This document shows, one piece after another, positions 25,868 through 33,418 of a stretch of 64,000 nt of DNA. Within the stretch, counting starts at the first letter, position 1. Every line of letters begins with the position of its first letter. The position numbers and the translations under genes are program-made. The notes under the pieces were generated by a model, which saw nothing but the letters and a program-made list of their open reading frames with translations, made no database searches and was not told the DNA's origin. Origin of the DNA: Streptomyces bottropensis ATCC 25435 (GTDB lineage: Bacteria; Actinomycetota; Actinomycetes; Streptomycetales; Streptomycetaceae); assembly GCF_000383595.1 (NCBI RefSeq), contig NZ_KB911581.1, forward strand, positions 4,496,496-4,560,495, given 5' to 3'.

Positions 25868-25894
25868 TCAGCGGCCTTTCCAGAACGAAGGTGA
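24641..25894 (+). CDS. tnpB: TnpB RNA-guided nuclease (IS200/IS605 OrfB)
   Basis: The 417-residue protein has the N-terminal HTH_OrfB region (VKRAFKYRFHPTDEQ, FGCVRLVYNKAL) and a RuvC-like nuclease with all three acids: Asp188 in VGLDAGIT, Glu272 in VVIEDLTV and Asp353 in HDRDVNAARN. The zinc finger CGTC...CDC at 325-346 is intact. Such proteins are compact RNA-guided endonucleases that favour element retention. The frame reads through the right-end hairpin, so about the last ten residues derive from antisense cbiQ sequence. It overlaps cbiQ by 32 bp. Confidence 0.95.
   Translation: MTRQVKRAFKYRFHPTDEQVAELSRTFGCVRLVYNKALEDRTRAWYGEQRRISYVQSSAALTQWKKTEELAFLTEVSSVPLQQALRHLQTAFGHFFAKRAKYPRYKSRKKSRSSAEYTRSAFTWRDGQLTLAKMAEPLDIRWSRPLPQGAEPTTATVSRDAAGRWFVSLLVEDTITRAPATTAAVGLDAGITSLVTLSTGEKIANPRHERRDRARLARAQRELSRKAKGSNNRAKARVKVARVHARIADRRRDFLHKLSTRLVRENQTVVIEDLTVRNLLKNGRLARAISDAAWTDLRMMLEYKCAWYGRELVVIDRWFPSSKLCGTCGTVATKMPLNVREWTCDCGAVHDRDVNAARNILAAGLAASACGDGVRPQRESSRTGRSSVKQEAQRATAGIPRLQAGEEVKSAAFPERR
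25700..25867 (+). ncRNA. Probable omega RNA region at tnpB 3' end
   Basis: In TnpB elements the guide scaffold overlaps the 3' end of tnpB and stops at the right end, so the sequence just outside supplies the guide. Here a 9-bp terminal hairpin (25836-25857) is followed by the antisense 3' end of cbiQ. The 5' boundary is a guess; this call rests on the family and the hairpin only. Confidence 0.4.
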
Positions 25895-26612
25895 GGGCGA
25901 CCATGGCCGCGAGGAGCGCGACGCTGGCCGCGGTGAAGCGCACGGAGACCCGGGCCTCGGGCACCAGCACGCGAAGGGTGCCGTCGTACCCCCGCCCGGC
26001 GAGCCCGGTCTGTAGCCGCGCCGCCCGGTCGAAGGCCCGGACGAACGCGGTGGCGCCGAGACCGGCGAGCGAACGCCAGGTCGCGGCCCGCGTGGTGTGC
26101 CCCAGCCGGGCGGCCTGCGCCTCCCGGATCCGGCGCACGGAGTCCAGCAGGAGGAAGCTCATGCGGTACGTGACCAGGGCGACGTCCACCACCGGCGCGG
26201 GCACCCCGGCCTTCACCAGACGCGGCAACAGGTCCGACATGGGTGTGGTGAAGGCGAACAGCAGCACACCGAGGGAGGCGGCCGAGGTGCGCAGCAGCAG
26301 TTCACCGGCGCGGACCGGGCCGCCGTCGGCCAGGGTGACGAACCCGCCGGGTCCGCCCACCTGGACGAGCAGGGGCAGCGCGCCGGTCACGCAGAAGCCC
26401 AGCGGCACCCGGTAGGCGCGCCACAGCCGGCGGCCGGGCACGCCCGCGGGGCCCAGCAGCACGACGAGCGCGGTCAGCAGGACCAGGGCGGCGCCGGGCC
26501 AGGGGGGCAGGGAGATCGCGAGCAGGGTGAGGCCGAGCCCGAGCACGGCCTTGTCCACGGGATGGCGGCGGCGCCAGCGACTGCTGTGCGCCGCCGCGTC
26601 GATCGGCAGCAC
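25863..26612 (-). CDS. cbiQ: Cobalt ECF importer transmembrane protein CbiQ
   Basis: The 249-residue EcfT-type protein has about five hydrophobic segments. The helix TYRMSFLLLDSVRRIREAQAARLG carries the Ala-Arg coupling motif (EAQAARLG), and a second AxR-like motif is in LQTGLAGRGYDG, which contacts the ATPase. The GTG start lies just after the cbiN stop. The stop codon is at or inside the right end of the TnpB element, so the original last residues may have been altered by the insertion. Confidence 0.9.
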   Translation of the reverse strand: MLPIDAAAHSSRWRRRHPVDKAVLGLGLTLLAISLPPWPGAALVLLTALVVLLGPAGVPGRRLWRAYRVPLGFCVTGALPLLVQVGGPGGFVTLADGGPVRAGELLLRTSAASLGVLLFAFTTPMSDLLPRLVKAGVPAPVVDVALVTYRMSFLLLDSVRRIREAQAARLGHTTRAATWRSLAGLGATAFVRAFDRAARLQTGLAGRGYDGTLRVLVPEARVSVRFTAASVALLAAMVALTFVLERPLT

Positions 26613-26617
26613 GACGG

Positions 26618-27226
26618 TCAGACCCGCCCGCCGGGAGAGCCCTCGGCGGGACCGCCGGACGGGCGTTCCCCGCCGGACGCGGACTTCGTGGCCCGGGAAG
26701 CCGATGCGGTCGGGGCCGAGGCGGTCGGGGCAGCCGACGTGGCCGTCGAGGACGATGCGGCTGTGGAGGCCGACGCGCCCGTGGAACCGAATGCGGTCGG
26801 CGACGCCGCCGCGCCCGCCGCCGCCGGCGTGGCCGCGGAAGCCGTGGAGGCCGCCGTGGCCGTCGCGCTCACCGGTGTCGTCGGGACCGTTCCGGTGCCG
26901 TCGGCGCCGTCCAGCCGCGCCCGGGCCCGCGCCTCGCCCTGGCGCCGGCCCCGGTGGATGCCGAAGTAGTAGGCGAGGACGCCGGCGCCGAGCGCGGCCT
27001 GAAGGGCGAAGAGGGCCGATTCGATCTCACCGGACGGTGGTTCGTAGAGAGGGGAGAACCAGGGCTCGTAGCTCGGCTTCATCTCCGTGATCGCGGTCTC
27101 CGCCTCGGCGTCCGAGCCCGTGAAGGGCTCTTTCTTGTGGTCGCCGAGGCCGAGGGCCAGTGGCAGGACGGCGAGCGCGGCCACGAGGAGCAGCAGCACG
27201 GTGTTGATCTTCGCGTTGCGGTTCAC
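26618..27226 (-). CDS. cbiN: Cobalt transport protein CbiN with Ala/Ser/Thr-rich tail
   Basis: Residues 1-100 are a normal CbiN: first span (VLLLLVAALAVLPLALGLG), the extracytoplasmic loop with FTGSDAEAETAI and YEPWFSPLYEPPSGEIES, and a second span (ALFALQAALGAGVLAYYFGI). The remaining 100 residues are an Ala/Ser/Thr-rich low-complexity cytoplasmic tail that doubles the usual length. The GTG start overlaps the cbiM stop (GTGA). It partners CbiM in loading Co(II). Confidence 0.9.
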   Translation of the reverse strand: MNRNAKINTVLLLLVAALAVLPLALGLGDHKKEPFTGSDAEAETAITEMKPSYEPWFSPLYEPPSGEIESALFALQAALGAGVLAYYFGIHRGRRQGEARARARLDGADGTGTVPTTPVSATATAASTASAATPAAAGAAASPTAFGSTGASASTAASSSTATSAAPTASAPTASASRATKSASGGERPSGGPAEGSPGGRV

Positions 27227-27936
27227 CGGGCCACCGCCTCTGTCCCGGCCTCGGTCGCGGTGGTGTCACGCCGGCCGGTCAGGAGCACGCCGAGCCGGGT
27301 CAGTTCACCCTTGCTGGACTGCACCAGCAGACGCATCACCAGCACGGTGAGGAGACCCTCGCTGACCGCGAGCGGGATCTGGGTGACGGCGAAGATGGAG
27401 CCGAACTTGCCGAGCGCGCCCAGGAAGCCGCTGCTGGGGTCGGGGAACGCGAGCGCCAGCTGCACGCTGGTGACGCAGTAGGTGACCAGGTCGGCGACGA
27501 AGGCGCCGAAGAACACGGTGACCATCAGCGGCACGTCGAACCGCCGCAGCAGCCGGTAGATGCAGTAGCCCGCCCAGGGGCCGGCGATCGCCATCGAGAA
27601 GACGTTGGCGCCGAGCGTGGTCAGGCCGCCGTGCGCGAGCAGCAGCGCCTGGAAGAGCAGGGTGATGGTGCCCAGGACCGCCATGATCGGGGGCCGGAAC
27701 AGGATGGCGCCCAGTCCGGTACCGGTGGGGTGGGAGCAACTGCCGGTGACCGACGGCAGCTTCAGCGCCGACAGGACGAAGGTGAAGGCTCCCGAGGCAC
27801 CGAGCAGCAGCGTGCTCTCGGGGTGCTCCTTCACCTCACGGGTGAGTGCCCGGACTCCGTGGACGACGAATGGCGCGGACGCGACGCCCCAGGCGATCGC
27901 GTGCGCCGGAGGAAGGAAACCCTCGGCTATGTGCAT
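27223..27936 (-). CDS. cbiM: Cobalt substrate-capture protein CbiM
   Basis: The 237-residue membrane protein begins MHIAEGFLPPAHAIAW. In the family the N-terminal Met-His and a second His form the metal site, and the second loop motif SCSHPTGTGLG is also present. It has about seven spans. It is first in the cbiMNQ(O) operon and is preceded by a cobalamin riboswitch, which identifies cobalt rather than nickel as the likely metal. Confidence 0.95.
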   Translation of the reverse strand: MHIAEGFLPPAHAIAWGVASAPFVVHGVRALTREVKEHPESTLLLGASGAFTFVLSALKLPSVTGSCSHPTGTGLGAILFRPPIMAVLGTITLLFQALLLAHGGLTTLGANVFSMAIAGPWAGYCIYRLLRRFDVPLMVTVFFGAFVADLVTYCVTSVQLALAFPDPSSGFLGALGKFGSIFAVTQIPLAVSEGLLTVLVMRLLVQSSKGELTRLGVLLTGRRDTTATEAGTEAVAR

Positions 27937-27977
27937 GGCTCAGCAGACCCTCTCCAGCACCTCGTGGATGGTTGACG

Positions 27978-28138
27978 CGCCTTGGTCGGTCTCCTGGCTC
28001 ACGGGTCCCACCGCCCGTGCTCCGCCTTCCCGGGTCATATCAACCCAGTGGCTGTCCGTGAGGACTGGAGCCGGACTTCCCGATCACAGTGGCGAGGGCC
28101 GCACCGGCATCACACCGGATTTCCCGTTCACCAAGGCG
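27978..28138 (-). promoter_or_regulatory. Cobalamin (AdoCbl) riboswitch
   Basis: Read on the minus strand, a 9-bp P1 stem is closed by CGCCTTGGT (28138-28130) and ACCAAGGCG (27986-27978). Between them lie the conserved GGTGTGATGCCGG-like segment, GCCACTG (the classic B12-box core), GGAAGGC and the 3' AGCCAGGAGACC. The aptamer ends about 40 bp before the cbiM start, leaving room for a ribosome-site-masking expression platform. It should shut off cobalt uptake when B12 is plentiful. Confidence 0.93.
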
Positions 28139-28369
28139 TGGTGACAGTAGTGCCCACATAAGGGCGCTGACAAGCGGCGACGAGGGGCGCGCGGGCGCCG
28201 TGGAACAGCTCACACCCCGGCGCGCGCCCCACCCTCCCCATGACGCACACGAGTGACCCCACGACGACCGTGGACGGCGGGAACCGTTCGTACAGGTGAC
28301 CGCCCTTGGCCACGGGTCCCGGCCTGCGCTTGAATGCACCCTTCATGCCGCCGGCCCAGGGAGTCCGCA

Positions 28370-29101
28370 GTGCACCGCCCCGCCTTCGTACGCAGTTCGC
28401 GCCGTCTCGGCGTCCTCACCGCGGCCGCGTTCGCGGTCGCCGTCGCCACCGCGGGGCCGGCCGCGGCCCACGCGGAGGTCGAGGCGGAGGGCGCCCGGGC
28501 CCTCGACCAGAACGTCGACCTGACCTTCTCCGCCGAGTCGGAGTCCGCCTCCGCCGGCATCACCGAGCTGGAGGTGATCCTCCCGAAGGGCATCGCCCCC
28601 GCCGACCTCACCTACAAGAAGGGCCCGGACGGCTGGAAGTTCACCCCGACCGCCCGGGGCTACACCGTCTCCGGCGCCAAGCTACCCGTGGGGGAGGACG
28701 TCGAGTACGTCGTCACCGTACGGCAGTTGCCCGACGCGAAGTCACTGGCCTTCAAGACCCTGCAGTCCTACAGCGACGGCAACGTCGACCGCTGGATCGA
28801 GCTGGAGGAGGAGGCCGAAGGAGACGGCCACGGCCACGGTCACCCGGCCCCCCGTCTGGACCTGAAGGCCGCCGCCCCGGGCGCCGAGGTCGTCAGCCCC
28901 ACCCCGTCGGAGGAGCCCACCACGGCCGCCCCCTCGCCCGAACCCAGCGCGAAGACCTCCGCCCCGTCGGCACAGGCGGCGGCGGACAGCACCGACGACG
29001 ACGGCTTCCCGGTCGTGCCCCTCGCCCTCGGCGCGGCCGTCGTCCTCGCCCTCGGCGGCGGCGTGTGGTGGCTCAGGTCCCGCAAGGGCGGGACCGCCTG
29101 A
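28370..29101 (+). CDS. YcnI/DUF1775-like copper-binding membrane-anchored protein
   Basis: The 243-residue protein has a signal peptide ending AAA before His, so the mature protein would begin HAEVEAEG, as in YcnI proteins that use the N-terminal His for copper. The DUF1775 domain (ASAGITELEVILPKGIAP, WKFTPTARGYTV) is followed by a GHGHGH patch, a Pro/Ser/Thr linker and a C-terminal transmembrane anchor (VPLALGAAVVLALGGGVWWL) with a basic tail. Copper delivery or storage at the membrane is inferred. The GTG start has GGGAG upstream. Confidence 0.88.
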   Translation: MHRPAFVRSSRRLGVLTAAAFAVAVATAGPAAAHAEVEAEGARALDQNVDLTFSAESESASAGITELEVILPKGIAPADLTYKKGPDGWKFTPTARGYTVSGAKLPVGEDVEYVVTVRQLPDAKSLAFKTLQSYSDGNVDRWIELEEEAEGDGHGHGHPAPRLDLKAAAPGAEVVSPTPSEEPTTAAPSPEPSAKTSAPSAQAAADSTDDDGFPVVPLALGAAVVLALGGGVWWLRSRKGGTA

Positions 29102-29269
29102 CGTCCGCGCTCGGGACGACAGCCGCCGCTGTCGGAGCAAGGGGACGCGACGGCTCGGTGACGCACCCGCCCCGGCGGCCGGCTCACCGGCCCTCGGCCC
29201 GGCCTACGAATCGGTCTCGATCCGTGGCACGTCCTGGGGCGTCGCTGACGATCACGCCATCATGAGCCC

Positions 29270-30388
29270 ATGAATCGGCGACCGCTGCGCCTCCACACCC
29301 CCGGGTGGTACACGGCCGACGGCTCGGCCTTCGACGTCGCGCTCGTCTACCCCATGCGCGGCCCCGCCGGGATCTTCGGCCCCACCTGCGGGGCGTGTGC
29401 GCGGCTGGCCGCCGAGGAGGTCAACAGGGCCGGGGGAGTGCTGGGCAGGGAGCTGCGGCTGGTCGAGGTCGACGGCGGGGCCGAGCCGTGGCGGGTCGCC
29501 GAGGACGTCGAGGCCCTGGTCGCCTCGGGCGCGGTGCAGGGCGTCACCGGCTGGCACATCTCCTCCGTGCGGCAGGCCGTGGCCCCACGGATCGCGCACC
29601 GGGTGCCCTACGTCTACACGGCCCTGTACGAGGGCGGGGAGCGCACCGAGGGCGTCTTCATGACGAGCGAGACGCCGTCCTGGCAGCTGCTGCCCGCGAT
29701 GCGGCTGCTCGCGGAGTCCCGCGGGGTGCGCCGCTGGTTCGTCGTCGGCAACGACTACGTGTGGCCCCGCAGCACCGCGCGGGCGGCCCGGGGGTATGCC
29801 CGCGCGTGCCGGGGCCGGGTCAGCGGTGAGGCGTACCTGCCACTGGGCACCGAGGACTTCGGGCCCGTCCTGCGCCGCATCGAGCTGGCCGACGCCGACG
29901 GCGTCCTGATGCTCCTGGTCGGCAGCGACGCGGTCCGCTTCAACCGGGCCTTCGCCGCCGCCGGGCTGGACCGGCGGTGCTTGCGGCTGAGCACGCTGAT
30001 GGACGAGAACATGCTGCTGGGCAGCGGCCCCGACGCCACCCTCGACCTGTACAGCGCCGCCGGCTACTTCGCCTCGCTCGCCGATCAGAACACCCTGGAC
30101 TTCCACGGCCAGTACACCGGCCGCTACGGTCTGGAGGCGCCGACCCCGGGCAGCCTCGGCGAGTCCTGCTACGAGGGTGTCCTGCTGCTCGCCGCGCTCG
30201 TGGAACGGGCGGGCGCCCCGGACGTGTCGGCGATCGGGGCGGTCGCCGACACCGTCTCGTACGAGGGCCCGCGCGGGCTGCTCGGCCTGGACGGGCGGCA
30301 TGTCCGCCAGCGCATCTACCTCGCGCGGGCGGACGGCTACGACTTCAACGTCCTCGCCCAGCTGCGCGCTCCGCACGACCTGAGCTGA
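29270..30388 (+). CDS. Cytosolic UrtA/AmiC-like amide- or urea-binding sensor
   Basis: The 372-residue Peripla_BP_6 domain protein has no signal peptide or lipobox. It resembles the urea-binding protein encoded 1 kb downstream (VNRAGGVLGRELRLVEVDGG; YYxxV-like VGNDYVWPR compared with VGSDYVFPR in UrtA). Cytosolic relatives such as AmiC sense amides and control regulators. It overlaps the convergent MarR gene by 44 bp. A role in sensing urea or short amides for the neighbouring urt operon is an inference. The ribosome site is not clear. Confidence 0.82.
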   Translation: MNRRPLRLHTPGWYTADGSAFDVALVYPMRGPAGIFGPTCGACARLAAEEVNRAGGVLGRELRLVEVDGGAEPWRVAEDVEALVASGAVQGVTGWHISSVRQAVAPRIAHRVPYVYTALYEGGERTEGVFMTSETPSWQLLPAMRLLAESRGVRRWFVVGNDYVWPRSTARAARGYARACRGRVSGEAYLPLGTEDFGPVLRRIELADADGVLMLLVGSDAVRFNRAFAAAGLDRRCLRLSTLMDENMLLGSGPDATLDLYSAAGYFASLADQNTLDFHGQYTGRYGLEAPTPGSLGESCYEGVLLLAALVERAGAPDVSAIGAVADTVSYEGPRGLLGLDGRHVRQRIYLARADGYDFNVLAQLRAPHDLS

Positions 30389-30839
30389 CCCGGCCCCGGC
30401 CGTCGGCGCTCCCGCCGCCCGCCAGATTCCGGGCCAGCCGGTCCAGCAGGATTTCGAGCCGGTGGCCGTCCTCTTCGGTGAGCGGTGGCTCCGACTCCGC
30501 CCAGTCGGCCCGCACTTCGCGGGCGAGCAGCTGCCAGCGCTCCCTGCCGCGCGGGGTGAGGTGGGCCAGGATACGGCGCCGGTCGACGGGGTCGACGCGG
30601 CGGAACAGCAGGTTCTGGTCGACGAGTTGGTCGATCAGCTTGGTCAGGCTCGGAGCCGGCAGGAAGGCGTGCTCGGCGAGGGCCGTCATGTTGTGACCGT
30701 GCCCGTCGGAGAGCAGGTCGAGCACCCGCCACGCCTCGACGGAACAGCCGAACTCGTCGAGGACGGACTGGACTCGGCGTACGGACAGGCGTTCCGCCCG
30801 GGTCAGCAGATGGAGCAGTTCCTCGGGCCGCCTCGCCAT
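30345..30839 (-). CDS. MarR-family transcriptional regulator
   Basis: The product (about 164 residues) has a MarR winged helix (FLPAPSLTKLIDQLVDQNLLFRR, then the wing DPVDRRRILAHLTPRG) and terminal dimerisation helices. The ATG at 30837-30839 has GAGGAG upstream; a GTG eight codons earlier is the alternative. It is read divergently from the urea importer and convergently with the UrtA-like sensor, so control of the urea genes is possible. Confidence 0.88.
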   Translation of the reverse strand: MARRPEELLHLLTRAERLSVRRVQSVLDEFGCSVEAWRVLDLLSDGHGHNMTALAEHAFLPAPSLTKLIDQLVDQNLLFRRVDPVDRRRILAHLTPRGRERWQLLAREVRADWAESEPPLTEEDGHRLEILLDRLARNLAGGGSADGRGRVSSGRAERAAGRGR

Positions 30840-30989
30840 CGCACTCCTCGACTCGCTCTCCACCGACCCCGCGACGGTGGTGCCGGGAGCTTACCTTCGA
30901 TCACCCCGCTCCTCACAGACAAACCAGGAGTGCATCCTTTCCGTGCGAAGTAACAATCATTTCGTGGCCCTCGGAAAATACTTCCTCAG

Positions 30990-31027
30990 GAAACTGTTCT
31001 TCAATTGCCGTGAAACGCCGGGGAAAC
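30990..31027 (+). promoter_or_regulatory. Candidate GlnR-type half-site array before urtA
   Basis: GAAAC occurs at 30990-30994, 31012-31016 and 31023-31027, a spacing of 22 and 11 bases, with the last pair separated by exactly six. GlnR sites in Streptomyces consist of alternating GTnAC and GAAAC half-sites with six-base spacers, so this is a plausible but incomplete match in the 213-bp region before the urea importer. Confidence 0.45.
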
Positions 31028-31076
31028 AGTCCTCTCGCAGGCTGTGGTCGCACTTCAGCGACCTAGGAGGTATTGC

Positions 31077-32330
31077 ATGTCCCGGATCGGCATCAGCAGA
31101 CGTGGTCTGCTCGCGGGTGCGTCGGCCCTCGGTACGACCGCCGCCCTCAGCGCGTGCGGGGCCAAGACGGGCAGCGGTACGTCGTCGGCCGCGGGAGCGC
31201 AGGCGGACACCTCCGGAGACACCGTCAAGGTGGGTCTGCTGAACTCGCTCTCGGGCACCATGGCCATCAGCGAGGTCACCGTCCACAACGCGCTGCTGCT
31301 CGCGGTGAAGGAGATCAACGCCGCCGGTGGCGTACTGGGCAAGAAACTGAAGGCCGTCAGCCAGGACGGCGCCTCCGACTGGCCGACCTTCGCGGAGAAG
31401 GCGGAGGCCCTGATCACCGACGACAAGGTGGTCGCCACCTTCGGCTGCTGGACCTCCGCCAGCCGCAAGGCCGTCAAGCCGGTCTTCGAGCGCTACAGGT
31501 CGCTGCTGTTCTACCCCGTGCAGTACGAGGGTCTGGAGCAGTCCCCGTACATCTTCTACATCGGCGCCACCACCAACCAGCAGATCGTCCCCGCCCTCGA
31601 CTACCTCAAGAAGCAGGGCCTGACGCGGCTGTACCTGGTGGGCAGCGACTACGTCTTCCCGCGCACCGCCAACAAGATCATCAGGGCGTACGCCGAGGCC
31701 CAGGGCATGACGGTGGTCGGCGAGGACTACGCCCCGCTCGGCTCCACCGAGTTCAGCACCATCGTCAACAAGGTCAAGGACGCGGGCGCGGACGCCGTCT
31801 TCAACACTCTCAACGGCGACAGCAACGTGGCCTTCTTCAAGGAGTACAAGTCCGCCGGACTGACCGCGAAGAGTCTGCCGGTGCTCTCGGTGTCGATCGC
31901 CGAGGAGGAGGTCAAGAGCATCGGCACCCAGTACCTGGACGGCCAGTTGACCGCCTGGAACTACTACGAGACCACGCCGGGCGCCGCCAACACCACGTTC
32001 GTGGCGGCCTACCAGGCGGCGTACGGCAAGGACAAGCCGACCAGCGACCCGATGGAGGCCGCGTACATCTCCGTGTACCTCTGGAAGGAGATGGTCGAGA
32101 AGGCCGGGTCCTTCGACGTGGCCAAGGTCAAGAAGGCCTCCGGCGGCATCGAACTCGACGCTCCCGAGGGCAAGGTCACGGTCGACGGCGCGACGCAGCA
32201 CGTCTACAAGACGGCGCGGATCGGGAAGATCGGCTCGGACGGGCTGATCGAGGAGGTCTGGAACTCCGGCAAACCGATCAAGCCGGACCCGTATCTGAAG
32301 GGGTACGCCTGGGCGGCCGGCCTGTCGTGA
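31077..32330 (+). CDS. urtA: Urea ABC importer binding protein UrtA
   Basis: The 417-residue lipoprotein has a twin-Arg-like signal (SRRGLLAGA) and lipobox LSAC. The mature part is a branched-chain-amino-acid-type binding protein with urea-specific sequence: FGCWTSASRKAVKPVFERY, LLFYPVQYEGLEQSPYIFY and LYLVGSDYVFPRTANKI. The ATG is preceded by AGGAGG. It starts the urtABCDE operon. Confidence 0.96.
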   Translation: MSRIGISRRGLLAGASALGTTAALSACGAKTGSGTSSAAGAQADTSGDTVKVGLLNSLSGTMAISEVTVHNALLLAVKEINAAGGVLGKKLKAVSQDGASDWPTFAEKAEALITDDKVVATFGCWTSASRKAVKPVFERYRSLLFYPVQYEGLEQSPYIFYIGATTNQQIVPALDYLKKQGLTRLYLVGSDYVFPRTANKIIRAYAEAQGMTVVGEDYAPLGSTEFSTIVNKVKDAGADAVFNTLNGDSNVAFFKEYKSAGLTAKSLPVLSVSIAEEEVKSIGTQYLDGQLTAWNYYETTPGAANTTFVAAYQAAYGKDKPTSDPMEAAYISVYLWKEMVEKAGSFDVAKVKKASGGIELDAPEGKVTVDGATQHVYKTARIGKIGSDGLIEEVWNSGKPIKPDPYLKGYAWAAGLS

Positions 32331-32340
32331 GTCCGCGGGC

Positions 32341-32487
32341 CCGGTGGGGGTTCTCGCGCGGTTCCCCGCGCCCCTGAGAAGCAGGGGCCGCGCCCCATGG
32401 TTTTCGGCCCGCGGTCCCGTCGGCTTCCAGGCCCGCAGGGCCTGGTCCGTCAGGGGCGCGGCGAACCGCGCGAGAAGCGCCCACCGG
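32341..32487. repeat. Long intergenic palindrome between urtA and urtB
   Basis: Arms 32341-32377 and 32450-32487 pair almost perfectly over about 37 bp (core CTCGCGCGGTTC and CCGCGCCCCTGA), enclosing a smaller internal hairpin (CCAGGCCC...GGGCCTGG, near 32427-32445). The GGTTCCCCGCGCCCCTGA core belongs to a repetitive palindrome seen very often between Streptomyces genes. Its position could lower expression of urtBCDE relative to urtA. Confidence 0.75.
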
Positions 32488-32533
32488 ACCCGCACCCGCC
32501 AACGCACCCCACCCCCCGACCGGGAGCCGCGTC

Positions 32534-33418
32534 ATGACGGTCATCCTCAACCAGTCCTTCACCGGCATCAGCATCGGTGCCGTCCTCCTCCTCATCGCCC
32601 TCGGCCTCACCCTGACCTTCGGTCAGATGGGCGTGATCAACATGGCGCACGGCGAGTTCATCATGGCCGGCGCCTACACCACGTACGTGCTCCAGAAGTC
32701 CATCAGCGGCGCGGGTCTCTCCCTGCTCCTCGCCCTTCCGCTGGCCTTCCTGGTCGCCGGAGCGATGGGCGCGCTGCTCGAAGGGCTGCTCATCCGGCGG
32801 CTCTACACCAGACCCCTGGACACCCTGCTGGTCACCTGGGGCGTCTCCCTGATGCTCCAGCAGCTAGCCCGCGACATCTTCGGCGCCCCGAACGTCCAGA
32901 CCCGCGCCCCGGACCTGCTCACCGGCAACATCGCGGTCGGCGGCATCACCTTCGCCACCAACCGACTGTTCATCCTCGGTCTCGCGCTGTTCTGCGTCCT
33001 CGGTCTCACCCTGATCCTGCGCACGACCCCGCTGGGCCGCCGCATCCGGGCCGTCGTGCAGAACAGGGACCTCGCCGAGGTGTCCGGCATCGCCACCGAG
33101 CGCGTGGACCGGACGACGTTCTTCATCGGCTCGGGCCTCGCGGGCGTGGCCGGGGTGGCGCTCACCCTGGTCGGCCCGATCGGCCCGACGATGGGCACCA
33201 ACTACATCGTCGACGCCTTCCTGGTCGTGGTCGTCGGCGGCGTCGCCCAGCTCAAGGGCAGCGTCATCACCGCCTTCGCGCTCGGCGTCCTGCAGTCCGT
33301 GCTGGAGTACTCGACGACGGTCAGCGTCGCCAAGGTCATCGTGCTCGTGGCGATCGTCGCCTTCCTGCAGTGGCGACCCCAGGGCCTGTACACACTGCGC
33401 ACCCGGAGCCTGGCATGA
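32534..33418 (+). CDS. urtB: Urea ABC importer permease UrtB
   Basis: This 294-residue LivH-type permease has about eight spans and the family motifs ALGLTLTFGQMGVINMAHGEF near the start and VVVVGGVAQLKGSVITA in the second half. The ATG lies just after the intergenic palindrome. It forms the membrane channel with UrtC. Confidence 0.95.
   Translation: MTVILNQSFTGISIGAVLLLIALGLTLTFGQMGVINMAHGEFIMAGAYTTYVLQKSISGAGLSLLLALPLAFLVAGAMGALLEGLLIRRLYTRPLDTLLVTWGVSLMLQQLARDIFGAPNVQTRAPDLLTGNIAVGGITFATNRLFILGLALFCVLGLTLILRTTPLGRRIRAVVQNRDLAEVSGIATERVDRTTFFIGSGLAGVAGVALTLVGPIGPTMGTNYIVDAFLVVVVGGVAQLKGSVITAFALGVLQSVLEYSTTVSVAKVIVLVAIVAFLQWRPQGLYTLRTRSLA

Noticed and set aside
28128..28346. Small minus-strand frames just upstream of the cobalamin riboswitch.
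   Set aside because: They lie in the riboswitch leader and promoter region and their codon use is not convincing.
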